From positions 62,001-126,000 of the forward strand of contig CACGLH010000003.1 in the NCBI GenBank assembly GCA_902573735.1: a stretch of DNA of 64,000 nt. The letters are read 5' to 3'. Positions 17,450-26,133 of this stretch are shown here, in pieces. A model generated the notes under the pieces. It was not told where the DNA came from and made no database searches. It was given only the letters and a program-made list of their open reading frames with translations. Position 1 is the stretch's first letter. Every line of letters begins with the position of its first letter. Source of the stretch: an uncultured Alphaproteobacteria bacterium. GTDB taxonomy: Bacteria; Pseudomonadota; Alphaproteobacteria; Rhodobacterales; Rhodobacteraceae. Made by a program: the position numbers and the translations under genes.

Positions 17450-17582
17450 TAACTTTTGTATAATATACTTAATTACTTTATAAAGAAAAATAAGTATAAA
17501 AAATATATTAAAAAAATATTAAAGAATAGTATTATAATTTATTAATTTGTTTTTTCTAAGTAGATTATTTTATAATTAAAAA

Positions 17583-18515
17583 ATGAATCTTTATGAAAAA
17601 AAAGAGTTTGATGCACTTGTAATTTCAGGTCCAACAGGTTCAGGAAAAAATAAGATAGCTAATATACTAGCAAACCACCTTCCAATTATGGTCATAAACG
17701 CAGACGCAATTCAGGTTTATAAAAAGTGGAAAATTTTATCTGGACGTCCAACAGATATTGAACAAAAAAAAATAATTCATAAACTATATGGACATTATAA
17801 AGGAAATTATTACAATGTAGGAAAATGGTTGAAAGAAGTTTCTTATTATATTGATATAGCTAAGAAAAATCATCTTTTTCCCGTCGTTGTTGGAGGAACA
17901 GGTCTCTATATAAATCTTCTTTTTAAAGGTATCTCTAATATTCCAAGTATACCAATAAAAACTAAGAATGAAGGAAAAGAGATATTAAACTCTGATCCTT
18001 CTTTTTTTTATAATTATTTAAAACAAAATGATCCTCATATTTTGTCAATAATTGATTGTAATAATAATAGACGACTTCAAAGAGCATGGGAGGTCATGGA
18101 AACTACTGGAGTAAGTTTAATTGAGTTTCATAGAGATCGCAAAAATCCTATTTTAAATCCCAAAAAAACAAAAAAAATTGTTTTATGTATTGATAAAATC
18201 TTATTAAATAAGATTATAGACTTAAGATTCGATAAAATGTTAGCATCTGGTGCTATTTATGAGTGCCAAAGAGTTTTAAATGAAGGTTACTGGGATTACT
18301 CTCTGCCTTCCTCAAAAATAATTGGTGCTCAAGAACTAATTTTATATTTACAAAATCTAAAGTCATTAGAAGATGCAATTTTAGAGGCAAAAATAAAAAC
18401 TCATCAATTTGCTAAAAGACAACGAACTTGGTTTAGAAAAAATATGAAAGATTGGAAGACAATTGAAATAACTAATACTACTAATTTTGATAATTCTTTG
18501 CTAAATTTAATATAA
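17583..18515 (+). CDS. miaA: tRNA dimethylallyltransferase
   Basis: Adds an isopentenyl group from DMAPP to A37 of tRNAs that read UNN codons. Recognisable blocks are the P-loop near residue 16, 'INADAIQVYKKW', 'VVGGTGLYINLL', and the C-terminal 'THQFAKRQRTWFRK'. The 310-residue length is normal. The P-loop reads 'GPTGSGKN', with Asn23 where the Ser or Thr that helps bind magnesium is normally found. The rest of the enzyme looks intact, so I call it functional but note the change. It precedes purB by six bases. Confidence 0.92.
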   Translation: MNLYEKKEFDALVISGPTGSGKNKIANILANHLPIMVINADAIQVYKKWKILSGRPTDIEQKKIIHKLYGHYKGNYYNVGKWLKEVSYYIDIAKKNHLFPVVVGGTGLYINLLFKGISNIPSIPIKTKNEGKEILNSDPSFFYNYLKQNDPHILSIIDCNNNRRLQRAWEVMETTGVSLIEFHRDRKNPILNPKKTKKIVLCIDKILLNKIIDLRFDKMLASGAIYECQRVLNEGYWDYSLPSSKIIGAQELILYLQNLKSLEDAILEAKIKTHQFAKRQRTWFRKNMKDWKTIEITNTTNFDNSLLNLI

Positions 18516-18521
18516 AATTCA

Positions 18522-19820
18522 ATGATTAATAGATATTCTCGTAAAGTAATGACCGATATTTGGTCAGATCAAAAAAAATATGAAATATGGTATGAAATAG
18601 AACGCTATGCATGTGAAGCCCAAGCTGATTTGGGAGTAATACCAAAAGAAGTTATTAATACACTAGATCAAAATAAACACATCATATTTGATGCAAAAAG
18701 AATAAATGAAATTGAAAAAGAGACAAAACATGACGTTATCGCTTTTCTTACATTTCTGTCAGAAATAATTGGTGACGACGCTAGATTTATTCATCAAGGA
18801 ATGACTTCTTCCGACATATTAGATACATGCTTTTCTATTCAATTATTTAGATCATCTGAAATATTAATTGAGGATTTAAAAAATCTTCTAAAAAAAATAA
18901 AAAATCTAGCCTTAAAACATAAATTTACAAAATGTATAGGCAGAAGTCATGGTATTCATGCAGAACCAACAACTTTTGGTTTAAAAATGGCTCAGGCTTA
19001 CACTGAGATGAATAGAAACCTTACTCGACTAAAAACTGCAAGTGAAGAAATAAGAGTTGGTGCCATTTCTGGAGCTGTAGGAAATTACTCAAGTATTGAT
19101 CCTAAAGTCGAAGAATATGTTTGTAAGAAATTGGGTCTTAAGGTTGAAGAAATTTCTACTCAAATAATACCAAGAGATCGTCATGCTGCATTTTTTTCTA
19201 CACTATCTGTAATTGCATCTTCTATAGAACGTTTAGCTGTAGAAATAAGACACCTTCAACGCACTGAAATTATGGAAGTATCTGAATTTTTTTTTAAAGG
19301 ACAAAAAGGATCTAGTGCAATGCCTCATAAAAAAAACCCTATTCATTCCGAAAATTTAACAGGATTATCTAGATTAATTAGAATGAGTGTTATTCCATCA
19401 TTAGAAAATATTGCACTTTGGCATGAAAGAGATATTTCTCATAGTTCTGTCGAGAGAGTAATTGGACCTGATACTACAGTAATTTTAGATTTTGCATTAA
19501 CAAGATTGTCTTTACTCATGGAAAATCTTATTGTCTATCCTGAAAATATGGAAAAAAACCTTTATAAATTGAATGGTGTTATATTTTCTCAAAACGTTCT
19601 TCTAAAGCTTACTCAAAAAGGAATGAGTAGAGAAGAATCATATAAAATTGTTCAAAAAAATGCCTTAAAAGCTATAGATGATGATGTATCTTTCAAAGAT
19701 TTGCTGTTAAATGATAAAGAAACTATGTATGTAATATCCCCAAAAGAGTTAGACCAAATTTTTGATATATCTCGTTATTTTAAACATGTAGATACCGTTT
19801 ATAAAAGAATTTTTAGTTAA
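18522..19820 (+). CDS. purB: Adenylosuccinate lyase
   Basis: Catalyses fumarate release from SAICAR and from adenylosuccinate in purine synthesis. The 432-residue protein carries the fumarase/aspartase superfamily signature 'GSSAMPHKKNP' and the upstream 'TSSDILDT' and 'GRSHGIHAEPTTFG' blocks with the catalytic His. It heads the run purB-purC-purS-purQ. The gap from miaA is only six bases, so readthrough from miaA is likely. Confidence 0.96.
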   Translation: MINRYSRKVMTDIWSDQKKYEIWYEIERYACEAQADLGVIPKEVINTLDQNKHIIFDAKRINEIEKETKHDVIAFLTFLSEIIGDDARFIHQGMTSSDILDTCFSIQLFRSSEILIEDLKNLLKKIKNLALKHKFTKCIGRSHGIHAEPTTFGLKMAQAYTEMNRNLTRLKTASEEIRVGAISGAVGNYSSIDPKVEEYVCKKLGLKVEEISTQIIPRDRHAAFFSTLSVIASSIERLAVEIRHLQRTEIMEVSEFFFKGQKGSSAMPHKKNPIHSENLTGLSRLIRMSVIPSLENIALWHERDISHSSVERVIGPDTTVILDFALTRLSLLMENLIVYPENMEKNLYKLNGVIFSQNVLLKLTQKGMSREESYKIVQKNALKAIDDDVSFKDLLLNDKETMYVISPKELDQIFDISRYFKHVDTVYKRIFS

Positions 19821-19853
19821 ATTTAAAAAGATGAAAAAACTTAAATTTTAAAA

Positions 19854-20567
19854 ATGACTACTCAAAAAAAAATATATGAGGGAAAGGCAAAAATTATTTT
19901 TTCTGGACCTAGAGAAAATACCCTTATTCAGTATTTTAAAGATGATGCAACTGCTTTTAATGCAAAAAAATTTAAAGTTCTTGCGGGTAAAGGTGAAATC
20001 AATAATCTAATATCTGAGTATTTAATGCAGATATTATCTAATAATAAGATACCAAATCATTTCATAAAAAAAATTAGTAATAGAGAACAGTTAATACATC
20101 AATGCAAGATTATTCCTTTAGAAGTTGTAGTCAGGAATATAGCTGCAGGTTCAATTTGTAAAAGATTAGGAATAAAAGAAGGAAAGATTTTTAAAGATCC
20201 TATAATTGAGTTTTATTATAAAAATGACGAACTAAATGATCCTATTGTAAATAATAGTCATATAATATCTTTTGGGTGGTCTGATAAAGAAGAATTGTTT
20301 AAAATCAAGAAAATTTCTCTTAAAGTTAATAGAATTCTTAAAAAAAAATTTGAAAAAATTTCTATTTCTCTAATTGATTTTAAATTAGAATTTGGAAGAA
20401 AAACCTCTGATGACTCTTTGGTAGTTGCGGATGAAATAAGTCCCGATTCTTGCCGCTTATGTGATGTGAATAATAAAGAAAAATTTGATAAAGATATCTT
20501 TCGATATGATAAAGGAAACCTAGTTGAAGCTTACAAAAAATTATTAATTAGACTAGGAATAATATAA
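19854..20567 (+). CDS. purC: Phosphoribosylaminoimidazole-succinocarboxamide synthase
   Basis: SAICAR synthase, joining aspartate to CAIR with ATP. Typical blocks are 'KKIYEGKAKIIF' at the N terminus, 'DDATAFNAKK', 'PLEVVVRNIAAGS' and the catalytic 'LIDFKLEFGR...VADEISPDSCRLCD' region. The 237 residues match the bacterial monomer. Its product is the substrate of the PurB encoded just upstream. Confidence 0.96.
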   Translation: MTTQKKIYEGKAKIIFSGPRENTLIQYFKDDATAFNAKKFKVLAGKGEINNLISEYLMQILSNNKIPNHFIKKISNREQLIHQCKIIPLEVVVRNIAAGSICKRLGIKEGKIFKDPIIEFYYKNDELNDPIVNNSHIISFGWSDKEELFKIKKISLKVNRILKKKFEKISISLIDFKLEFGRKTSDDSLVVADEISPDSCRLCDVNNKEKFDKDIFRYDKGNLVEAYKKLLIRLGII

Positions 20568-20604
20568 TAATTTAAATTTATGTATTTGTAGAAGGTTTAA
20601 TTTA

Positions 20605-20844
20605 ATGAAAGTAAGGGTAAATATAGTTTTAAAACCTAGTGTCCTAGACCCACAAGGTCAAGCTGTAGCTAATTCTTTGTTAGGACAAGGTTTTAACAAT
20701 GTAAAAAATGTGAGACAAGGCAAAATTCTAGACATAGAATTTAATTCCAACGAAGTTAATATAAATATGATAAATGATATGTGTGAAAGTTTTCTAACCA
20801 ACCCCCTAGTCGAAGATTATGCCATAGAGGAAATAAATACGTAA
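20605..20844 (+). CDS. purS: Phosphoribosylformylglycinamidine synthase subunit PurS
   Basis: Small dimeric subunit bridging PurQ and small-type PurL in the three-part FGAM synthase. The 79 residues contain the family pattern 'LDPQGQAVANSLLGQGF' followed by 'VRQGKILDIEF' and 'NPLVEDYAIE'. An AGAAGG site precedes the ATG. It ends two bases before the purQ start, the usual pairing. Confidence 0.95.
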   Translation: MKVRVNIVLKPSVLDPQGQAVANSLLGQGFNNVKNVRQGKILDIEFNSNEVNINMINDMCESFLTNPLVEDYAIEEINT

Positions 20845-20846
20845 TT

Positions 20847-21503
20847 ATGAAGATAGGTATTGTAGTATTTCCTGGTTCTAATTGTGATAATGATTTATTT
20901 TGTGCTTTTGAAAAGCAAAAAATGTATGATGTAATCTTTCTATGGCATAAAGATACAGACTTACCAAAAGATTTAGATTTGTGTGCAATCCCAGGTGGTT
21001 TTTCATTTGGTGACTATTTAAGAACTGGTGCAATTGCATCAAAGTCCCCTATAATTAACTCTATAATCAAATTTGCAAACTCAGGTCGATTTGTTTTGGG
21101 TATATGTAATGGTTTTCAAATTCTTTGTGAAACTGGATTACTTCCTGGGGTTCTTATTAGAAACAAATCAACAAAATTTGTTTGTAAAAATCAAATGCTT
21201 AAAGTTTGTAATTCAAATACTCCTTTTACAAAATTATATAATGAAAATGAAGAGGTTAACTTTCCAATAGCACATCATGATGGTAATTATTTTGTAAATA
21301 ATGAAACAAGAAAAATGATTTATGACAATAATCAAGTAGCATTTAAATATCATAAAAATAATCCAAATGGATCTGTTGACAACATTGCAGGTATTTATTC
21401 TCAAAATCATAGGATATTAGGCTTAATGCCACATCCAGAAAGAAGAGTAAGTAGTGAAATAGGTTTGGACGGAGAAAGATTATTTAGAAGTTTAAATATA
21501 TAA
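20847..21503 (+). CDS. purQ: Phosphoribosylformylglycinamidine synthase subunit PurQ
   Basis: Class I glutamine amidotransferase subunit that feeds ammonia to PurL. The nucleophile Cys87 lies in 'FVLGICNGFQIL' and the catalytic His-x-Glu in 'LMPHPERR' near the C terminus. The N terminus 'IGIVVFPGSNCDND' is diagnostic. The 218-residue length is normal. purL does not follow: a convergent msrP comes next, so the synthase subunit must be encoded elsewhere. Confidence 0.96.
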   Translation: MKIGIVVFPGSNCDNDLFCAFEKQKMYDVIFLWHKDTDLPKDLDLCAIPGGFSFGDYLRTGAIASKSPIINSIIKFANSGRFVLGICNGFQILCETGLLPGVLIRNKSTKFVCKNQMLKVCNSNTPFTKLYNENEEVNFPIAHHDGNYFVNNETRKMIYDNNQVAFKYHKNNPNGSVDNIAGIYSQNHRILGLMPHPERRVSSEIGLDGERLFRSLNI

Positions 21504-21514
21504 AGCTTATAAAA

Positions 21515-22483
21515 TTACCTAAATAACCTATCTCCCAAATTAGAAAAGTTGGAATAAAGAGCTGAAACTTCAGGACCATAGCCATTATAAATTTCTGTTT
21601 CACGTTCCCCTCCTCCTAATATCCGTTCAGTTTTTTGTGACCATCTTGGGTGATCTACTGCTGGATTTACATTTGCCCAAAAACCATACTCATTAGATGC
21701 TAAATTCTCCCAAAAACTTACTGGACGTTTATCGGTAAATTCTACTTTTTCAATTGATTTTATGGATTTGAAACCATATTTCCAAGGTAAATGTAATCTG
21801 ATGGGAGCTCCAAATTGATTGTGAAGATTTTTTCCATAAGCACCAAATACTAAAAAAGAAAGATCATTTTTAGCCTCTTCTAATGTTAAACCTTCAGTAT
21901 ACGGCCACGGATACCACCTAGCTTTTTGTTCAGTTGCTATTTTAGGATTATAAAAAGTAGTAAATTTTATGTATTTTGCTGAAGATAAAGGTTTACAAAG
22001 CTTTAAAAGCTTAGACATTTGAAAACCTAACCACGGAACTACCATGGACCATGCTTCCACACATCGATGTCTATAAATTCTTTCTTCAAGTTTGAATTTA
22101 TTCATTAAATCTTCTACTTCAAAAGTTAATGGTTTTTCTACCAATCCAGTAATTTTTAACTTCCAATTTTTTGTTTCTAATTTTTGAGCCTCTTTCCAAA
22201 TATTTTTAGTAGATCCAAACTCAAAAAAATTATTGTACTTAGAACTAAGATTTTCTGGAGTGATATCTGAAAGTATGTGGTATTTTTTATTTATTTGAAA
22301 TTTTAAAAAATTGTCATTCTTTTGAGTTGCATTCAAATCTTTACCAAGAAAATTATATAACAAAGCAGTAGACCCTAAAATACTTGTAGAATTTTTAATA
22401 AATTTTCTTCTATTCAAGTATAATTGCTCACTGGTGACTTGGTTTTCTTTAATTTGCCATCTAGGCTTATTTTGAATATACAT
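21515..22483 (-). CDS. msrP: Protein-methionine-sulfoxide reductase catalytic subunit MsrP
   Basis: Periplasmic molybdopterin enzyme of the YedY type that repairs oxidised methionine in envelope proteins. A twin-arginine signal is visible as 'NRRKFIKNSTSILGSTALL' (Arg25-Arg26). The Mo-liganding Cys141 lies in 'YRHRCVEAWSMVVPWLGF'. 'WYPWPYTEGLTLEEA' and 'PWKYGFKSIKSIEKV' are family blocks. The 322-residue length fits. Its usual membrane partner MsrQ is not adjacent. Confidence 0.95.
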   Translation of the reverse strand: MYIQNKPRWQIKENQVTSEQLYLNRRKFIKNSTSILGSTALLYNFLGKDLNATQKNDNFLKFQINKKYHILSDITPENLSSKYNNFFEFGSTKNIWKEAQKLETKNWKLKITGLVEKPLTFEVEDLMNKFKLEERIYRHRCVEAWSMVVPWLGFQMSKLLKLCKPLSSAKYIKFTTFYNPKIATEQKARWYPWPYTEGLTLEEAKNDLSFLVFGAYGKNLHNQFGAPIRLHLPWKYGFKSIKSIEKVEFTDKRPVSFWENLASNEYGFWANVNPAVDHPRWSQKTERILGGGERETEIYNGYGPEVSALYSNFSNLGDRLFR

Positions 22484-22505
22484 TTACCTTAAGAATACCA
22501 GAATT

Positions 22506-23213
22506 TTAATTACTTATCATTTGGTTATGTTTCTTTTTCATAAAATCTTTTGCGGTTTCAACTGCCATTGCTGCGTCTCGACAATAAGCATCTGCACCAA
22601 TTGCCTTTCCAAATTCTTCATTTAAAGGAGCACCACCTACGAGAATGATGTAATTATCTCTAATACCTTTTTCTACAAGACAATCAATTACTACTTTCAT
22701 ATATGGCATTGTTGTTGTTAACAACGCAGACATTCCTAAAATATCTGGTTTTTCTTCTTCAAGAGCTGATAAATAGTTTTCAACAGGATTATTAATTCCT
22801 AAATCAATAACTTCAAAGCCAGCACCTTCCATCATCATAGAAACAAGATTTTTTCCAATGTCGTGAATATCTCCTTTAACTGTTCCAATAACCATTTTTC
22901 CCAATCGTGGAGCACCTGTTTCAATTAAAAGAGGTTTAAGTATAGCCATACCTCCTTTCATTGCGTTTGCAGCTAAAAGTACCTCTGGTACAAATAAAAT
23001 TCCATCTCTAAAGTCTATGCCAACAATTCTCATACCTTCAACGAGAACCTTTGTTAAAATGTCATAAGGTTGCCAATTCCTTTCTAAGAAAATATTGACA
23101 CCCTCTTCTATTTCTTCTTTCAAACCATCATACAAGTCATCATGCATTTGTAGCATTAATTCTTCATCATTTAATTCAGATAAGATAATTTCTTCATCTT
23201 CAATATTTTCCAT
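22506..23213 (-). CDS. Methyltransferase-type corrinoid (cobalamin-binding) protein
   Basis: Two-domain corrinoid protein of 235 residues. A helical cap domain (about 20-100) with 'VLVEGMRIVGIDFRDGILFVPEVLLAANAM' is followed by a Rossmann-like cobalamin-binding domain. His117 in 'GDIHDIG' is the DxHxxG lower-ligand motif. Such proteins carry methyl groups between a substrate methyltransferase (methylamines, betaines, methoxy compounds) and an acceptor. No methyltransferase, reductive activator or B12 gene lies near it; neighbours are msrP and sufE. The acidic N-terminal extension is longer than usual. The family call is firm, the substrate unknown. Confidence 0.9.
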   Translation of the reverse strand: MENIEDEEIILSELNDEELMLQMHDDLYDGLKEEIEEGVNIFLERNWQPYDILTKVLVEGMRIVGIDFRDGILFVPEVLLAANAMKGGMAILKPLLIETGAPRLGKMVIGTVKGDIHDIGKNLVSMMMEGAGFEVIDLGINNPVENYLSALEEEKPDILGMSALLTTTMPYMKVVIDCLVEKGIRDNYIILVGGAPLNEEFGKAIGADAYCRDAAMAVETAKDFMKKKHNQMISN

Positions 23214-23259
23214 TTAGACACCAAAATCTATTTAAAAATAAGTATATTTAAATTTAATT

Positions 23260-23273
23260 TATGTTTAAACATA
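23260..23273. promoter_or_regulatory. 14-base palindrome upstream of the corrinoid protein gene
   Basis: TATGTTTAAACATA is perfectly palindromic and lies 47 bases before the corrinoid-protein start, in a 144-base gap. It could be an operator. No B12-box or cobalamin riboswitch pattern was recognised in this gap. Confidence 0.3.
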
Positions 23274-23357
23274 CATGAATTATATTTCGACATTTCCTAC
23301 TACAAAAACGACCTAATATCTAAAATTTTTTAGTACAATGTTTATTAAAATAGTTTT

Positions 23358-23777
23358 TTAAGAATTAGGTAAAAATTCTTTAATCTTTAAAATAATTGAA
23401 TTTAATCCATTTGATCGTTGTGAAGAGATGTGTTCTTTTAAATTTAATAAGTCAAGTTTTTTATAAGGGTCAATATTACTAGCTTCCTGAACTTCAGTTT
23501 CATTATAAATTGTTGTTAGTATTTTTATTAAACCTCGAACTATCATTGCATCTGAATCTCCTTTAAATGAAAAGATTTTTTTACCATTTATTTCTACAAT
23601 TTTTGGATAAAACCAAACTTGACTTGCACAACCAATAACTCGGTAATCTTCATTTCGAAATTCTTCAGGATATTTTTCTAATTCCTTCCCAATATCAATT
23701 ATGTAACGATATTTATCTTCCCAATTTTCTAAAAAGTTAAAATCTTCTAATATATTTTCAAAATTTATTGTTTTCAT
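23358..23777 (-). CDS. sufE: SufE-type sulfur acceptor
   Basis: Accepts persulfide sulfur from the SufS cysteine desulfurase for iron-sulfur cluster assembly. The active Cys50 lies in 'RVIGCASQVWFYP', matching the loop position in characterised SufE. 'GDSDAMIVRGLIKILTTIYN' is a second family block. The 139-residue length is right. The rest of the suf operon is not in the window. It begins 14 bases after rnd on the same strand. Confidence 0.94.
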   Translation of the reverse strand: MKTINFENILEDFNFLENWEDKYRYIIDIGKELEKYPEEFRNEDYRVIGCASQVWFYPKIVEINGKKIFSFKGDSDAMIVRGLIKILTTIYNETEVQEASNIDPYKKLDLLNLKEHISSQRSNGLNSIILKIKEFLPNS

Positions 23778-23791
23778 AGATTACCTATATT

Positions 23792-24952
23792 TTATCTTTT
23801 GTTTAATTTAATTAAATCCAATCCCTGTTTACCTATAAAAATAGCAATTTCACCATTTTTTAACCTAATTGCATCATTTCCAAAAACATCAAAGCGCCAA
23901 CCCTTCAAAGCTGGTATATTATAATTTTCATTCAATATAAAATCCTCTAGATCTTGGTTAGAGGCAATAAGTCTAGTTGGAATTTTATATTCATTACATT
24001 TAAATTTTAACAAAATTTTTAAAAGGTTAATAGTATCAAGTAATTTTTCATTAGTTTCTTTTATAACTGAGCTTTCGATTTTGTCTCTTTTTAAAAAACT
24101 TTCAATAATTGAATAAATTTTTTTTGCATAAATACCATTCAATTCTTTTTTTGAAAATAAAGGTATGTTTTCAAAATCTTCAATTGTTGTTGGTAATTTT
24201 TTTATAAGATTTATTAAATTAACATCTTTAATAACTTGATTTCTTGGTAAATTAATTTTTTTTGCAATTTTTTCTCTTATATCAAGTAATTCAAAAATTA
24301 ATTTTTTATTTTTAGAGGTTTTATTAAATCTTATTTTTTTATAAATTGATGTTAGATTATGATCATAAGTATTTTTTTTTGTTAATTTTTGATTTTCTTC
24401 AATAATCCAATTGTCTCTTTTAAGCTTTTTAAGTAATTCCTTTTGTTTTTCATATATATCACATAAATAGAACACATCATTAGCGGCATAATTAATTTGA
24501 GATTTTGACAAAGGTCTTTTTGACCAATCCATGAATTGATATGTTTTATCAATTTTTACACTTAGAAAATTCATTGCTAAATTTTCATAGCTTTCTTGAT
24601 CGCCAATACCACAAACCATTGCTGCAACTTGTGTATCAAAAATATTTTGAGGTAAAAAATTGAATAAATTTAAAAAAATTTCACAATCTTGTCTTGCAGC
24701 ATGAAAGACTTTTGTTATTTTTTTATTTTTTAGAATATCAATAAAAGGTTTAAAATTTATTTCTTTTTTAAAAACATCTAAAACAATGATATTTTTATCA
24801 TTATTTTTTTTGTATGCTAATTGAAGTAAACAAAGTTCAGGAAAATAAGTATTAATTCTTATAAATTCTGTATCAATAGCTACATAATTTGAGTTTTGAT
24901 TTAATTCACCACAAAATTCACTTAATTCATCCGAAGAAGATGTAAATATCAT
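23792..24952 (-). CDS. rnd: Ribonuclease D
   Basis: 3'-5' exoribonuclease acting in tRNA 3' maturation. The DEDDy active-site motifs are readable: 'VAIDTEFIR', 'VFHAARQDCEIF' and 'YAANDVFYLCDIY'. An HRDC-type helical region occupies the C-terminal half. I prefer ATG 24952 (386 residues), because the upstream frame to a TTG at 24991 adds a hydrophobic-basic tail foreign to the family. No clear ribosome-binding site supports either start. Confidence 0.93.
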   Translation of the reverse strand: MIFTSSSDELSEFCGELNQNSNYVAIDTEFIRINTYFPELCLLQLAYKKNNDKNIIVLDVFKKEINFKPFIDILKNKKITKVFHAARQDCEIFLNLFNFLPQNIFDTQVAAMVCGIGDQESYENLAMNFLSVKIDKTYQFMDWSKRPLSKSQINYAANDVFYLCDIYEKQKELLKKLKRDNWIIEENQKLTKKNTYDHNLTSIYKKIRFNKTSKNKKLIFELLDIREKIAKKINLPRNQVIKDVNLINLIKKLPTTIEDFENIPLFSKKELNGIYAKKIYSIIESFLKRDKIESSVIKETNEKLLDTINLLKILLKFKCNEYKIPTRLIASNQDLEDFILNENYNIPALKGWRFDVFGNDAIRLKNGEIAIFIGKQGLDLIKLNKR

Positions 24953-25009
24953 TTTTTTAATTTTAAAAGTTAATATTATATATTTAATCAATTTTAGTTA
25001 ATATAGCAA

Positions 25010-26113
25010 TTAACCTTTAATAGAATTAGTTAATACTTTTTTTACTATATCAGCATCTACATTCTTCTGAATAAGACCTTCTCCAATTCTTTTTAATAAG
25101 ATAAAACTTAATTTCTTATTAACAACTTTTTTATCTTGATACATAATATTTAATAATTTTTGAGCGGTAAAATTTTTAAGATTTGTTTGTTTAATTTCAG
25201 TAAAAAAGTTCAATTTTTTAAAGTGATTTCTTATTCTTTCACATTGATCAGTGTCGATTAAATTAAATTTTCTACTTAGATTGAGAGCAAGACAGCAACC
25301 AATTATCACAGCCTCACCGTGAAGTAAATTTTTTGAATAATGATTTGCAGTCTCTAAAGCATGACCAAATGTATGTCCTAAATTTAATAAAGCTCTTTCT
25401 CCTTGTTCTTTTTCATCTTTCCGAACTAAATTTAATTTAATTTCACATGATTTAAATATTATCTCAATAATATTTTTGTCTTGTCTTAATTCGTTATAAT
25501 CTTTATTTTCTAACCATTCAAAAAAATCATAATCCTTAATTAAAGCTTTTTTAACTACTTCAGCATATCCAGATAAAAACTCCCTCTTTTTTAATGTTTT
25601 TAAAAAAGAAATATCTGATAAAATTAATGTGGGATGATGAAATGTTCCAACCAAGTTTTTGCCTTGTGTCGAGTTAATACCAGTTTTCCCACCTATTGAA
25701 CTATCAACTTGAGACAATAATGTTGTGGGCATATGTATAATCTTCATTCCACGTCTAGTGATTGAACAAGCAAAACCTGTTAAATCTCCAATAACTCCAC
25801 CACCTAAACTTACTATAAAATCATTTCTTTCTACTTGATTAGATATTAACCATTCAACAACTTTTTTTAAATTATACCAACTTTTTGTTCTTTCTCCTGG
25901 ATTAAGAACCAAAACTTCAGCATTTATTTTTGAATCTTTTAAACATTTTAAAAGTGATAATAAATGATGGTTTGCAACATTTTTATCTGTAACAATACAT
26001 AGTTTAGATTTAAATTTTTTCTTCTTTAAAAATAGGATGAGTTCGTTGTGAATCTTGTTACCTATTAATATTTTATGGGTAAACCCATTATATAAAGCAT
26101 TAATACATTTCAT
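25010..26113 (-). CDS. aroB: 3-Dehydroquinate synthase
   Basis: Second shikimate-pathway enzyme, cyclising DAHP to 3-dehydroquinate using NAD+ and a divalent metal. The nucleotide-binding 'SLGGGVIGDLTGF', the 'MPTTLLSQVDSSIGGKTGIN' block and the metal-binding 'NLGHTFGHALE' and 'LLHGEAV' motifs are present. The 367-residue length is normal. It lies 20 bases after aroK; this aroK-aroB order opposite xerD is common in alphaproteobacteria. Confidence 0.96.
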   Translation of the reverse strand: MKCINALYNGFTHKILIGNKIHNELILFLKKKKFKSKLCIVTDKNVANHHLLSLLKCLKDSKINAEVLVLNPGERTKSWYNLKKVVEWLISNQVERNDFIVSLGGGVIGDLTGFACSITRRGMKIIHMPTTLLSQVDSSIGGKTGINSTQGKNLVGTFHHPTLILSDISFLKTLKKREFLSGYAEVVKKALIKDYDFFEWLENKDYNELRQDKNIIEIIFKSCEIKLNLVRKDEKEQGERALLNLGHTFGHALETANHYSKNLLHGEAVIIGCCLALNLSRKFNLIDTDQCERIRNHFKKLNFFTEIKQTNLKNFTAQKLLNIMYQDKKVVNKKLSFILLKRIGEGLIQKNVDADIVKKVLTNSIKG

Positions 26114-26133
26114 TTTATTTGATTTTCAATAAT

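Larger units (their letters stand above)
16993..17582. other. 590-base gene-free interval, extremely AT-rich
   Basis: No open reading frame with a plausible ribosome-binding site is seen on either strand. The interval carries a long nested hairpin (17133-17189), a 12-base palindrome TTATAGCTATAA (17214-17225) and a 16-base palindrome (17434-17449). It also carries a TATAAT at 17459-17464 that could serve as a -10 box for miaA. It is by far the longest non-coding gap in the window, in a genome that is otherwise tightly packed. Confidence 0.6.

Noticed and set aside
23214-23357. Cobalamin riboswitch upstream of the corrinoid protein gene
   Set aside because: No B12-box or multi-stem structure was recognised; the gap is short and almost entirely A and T.
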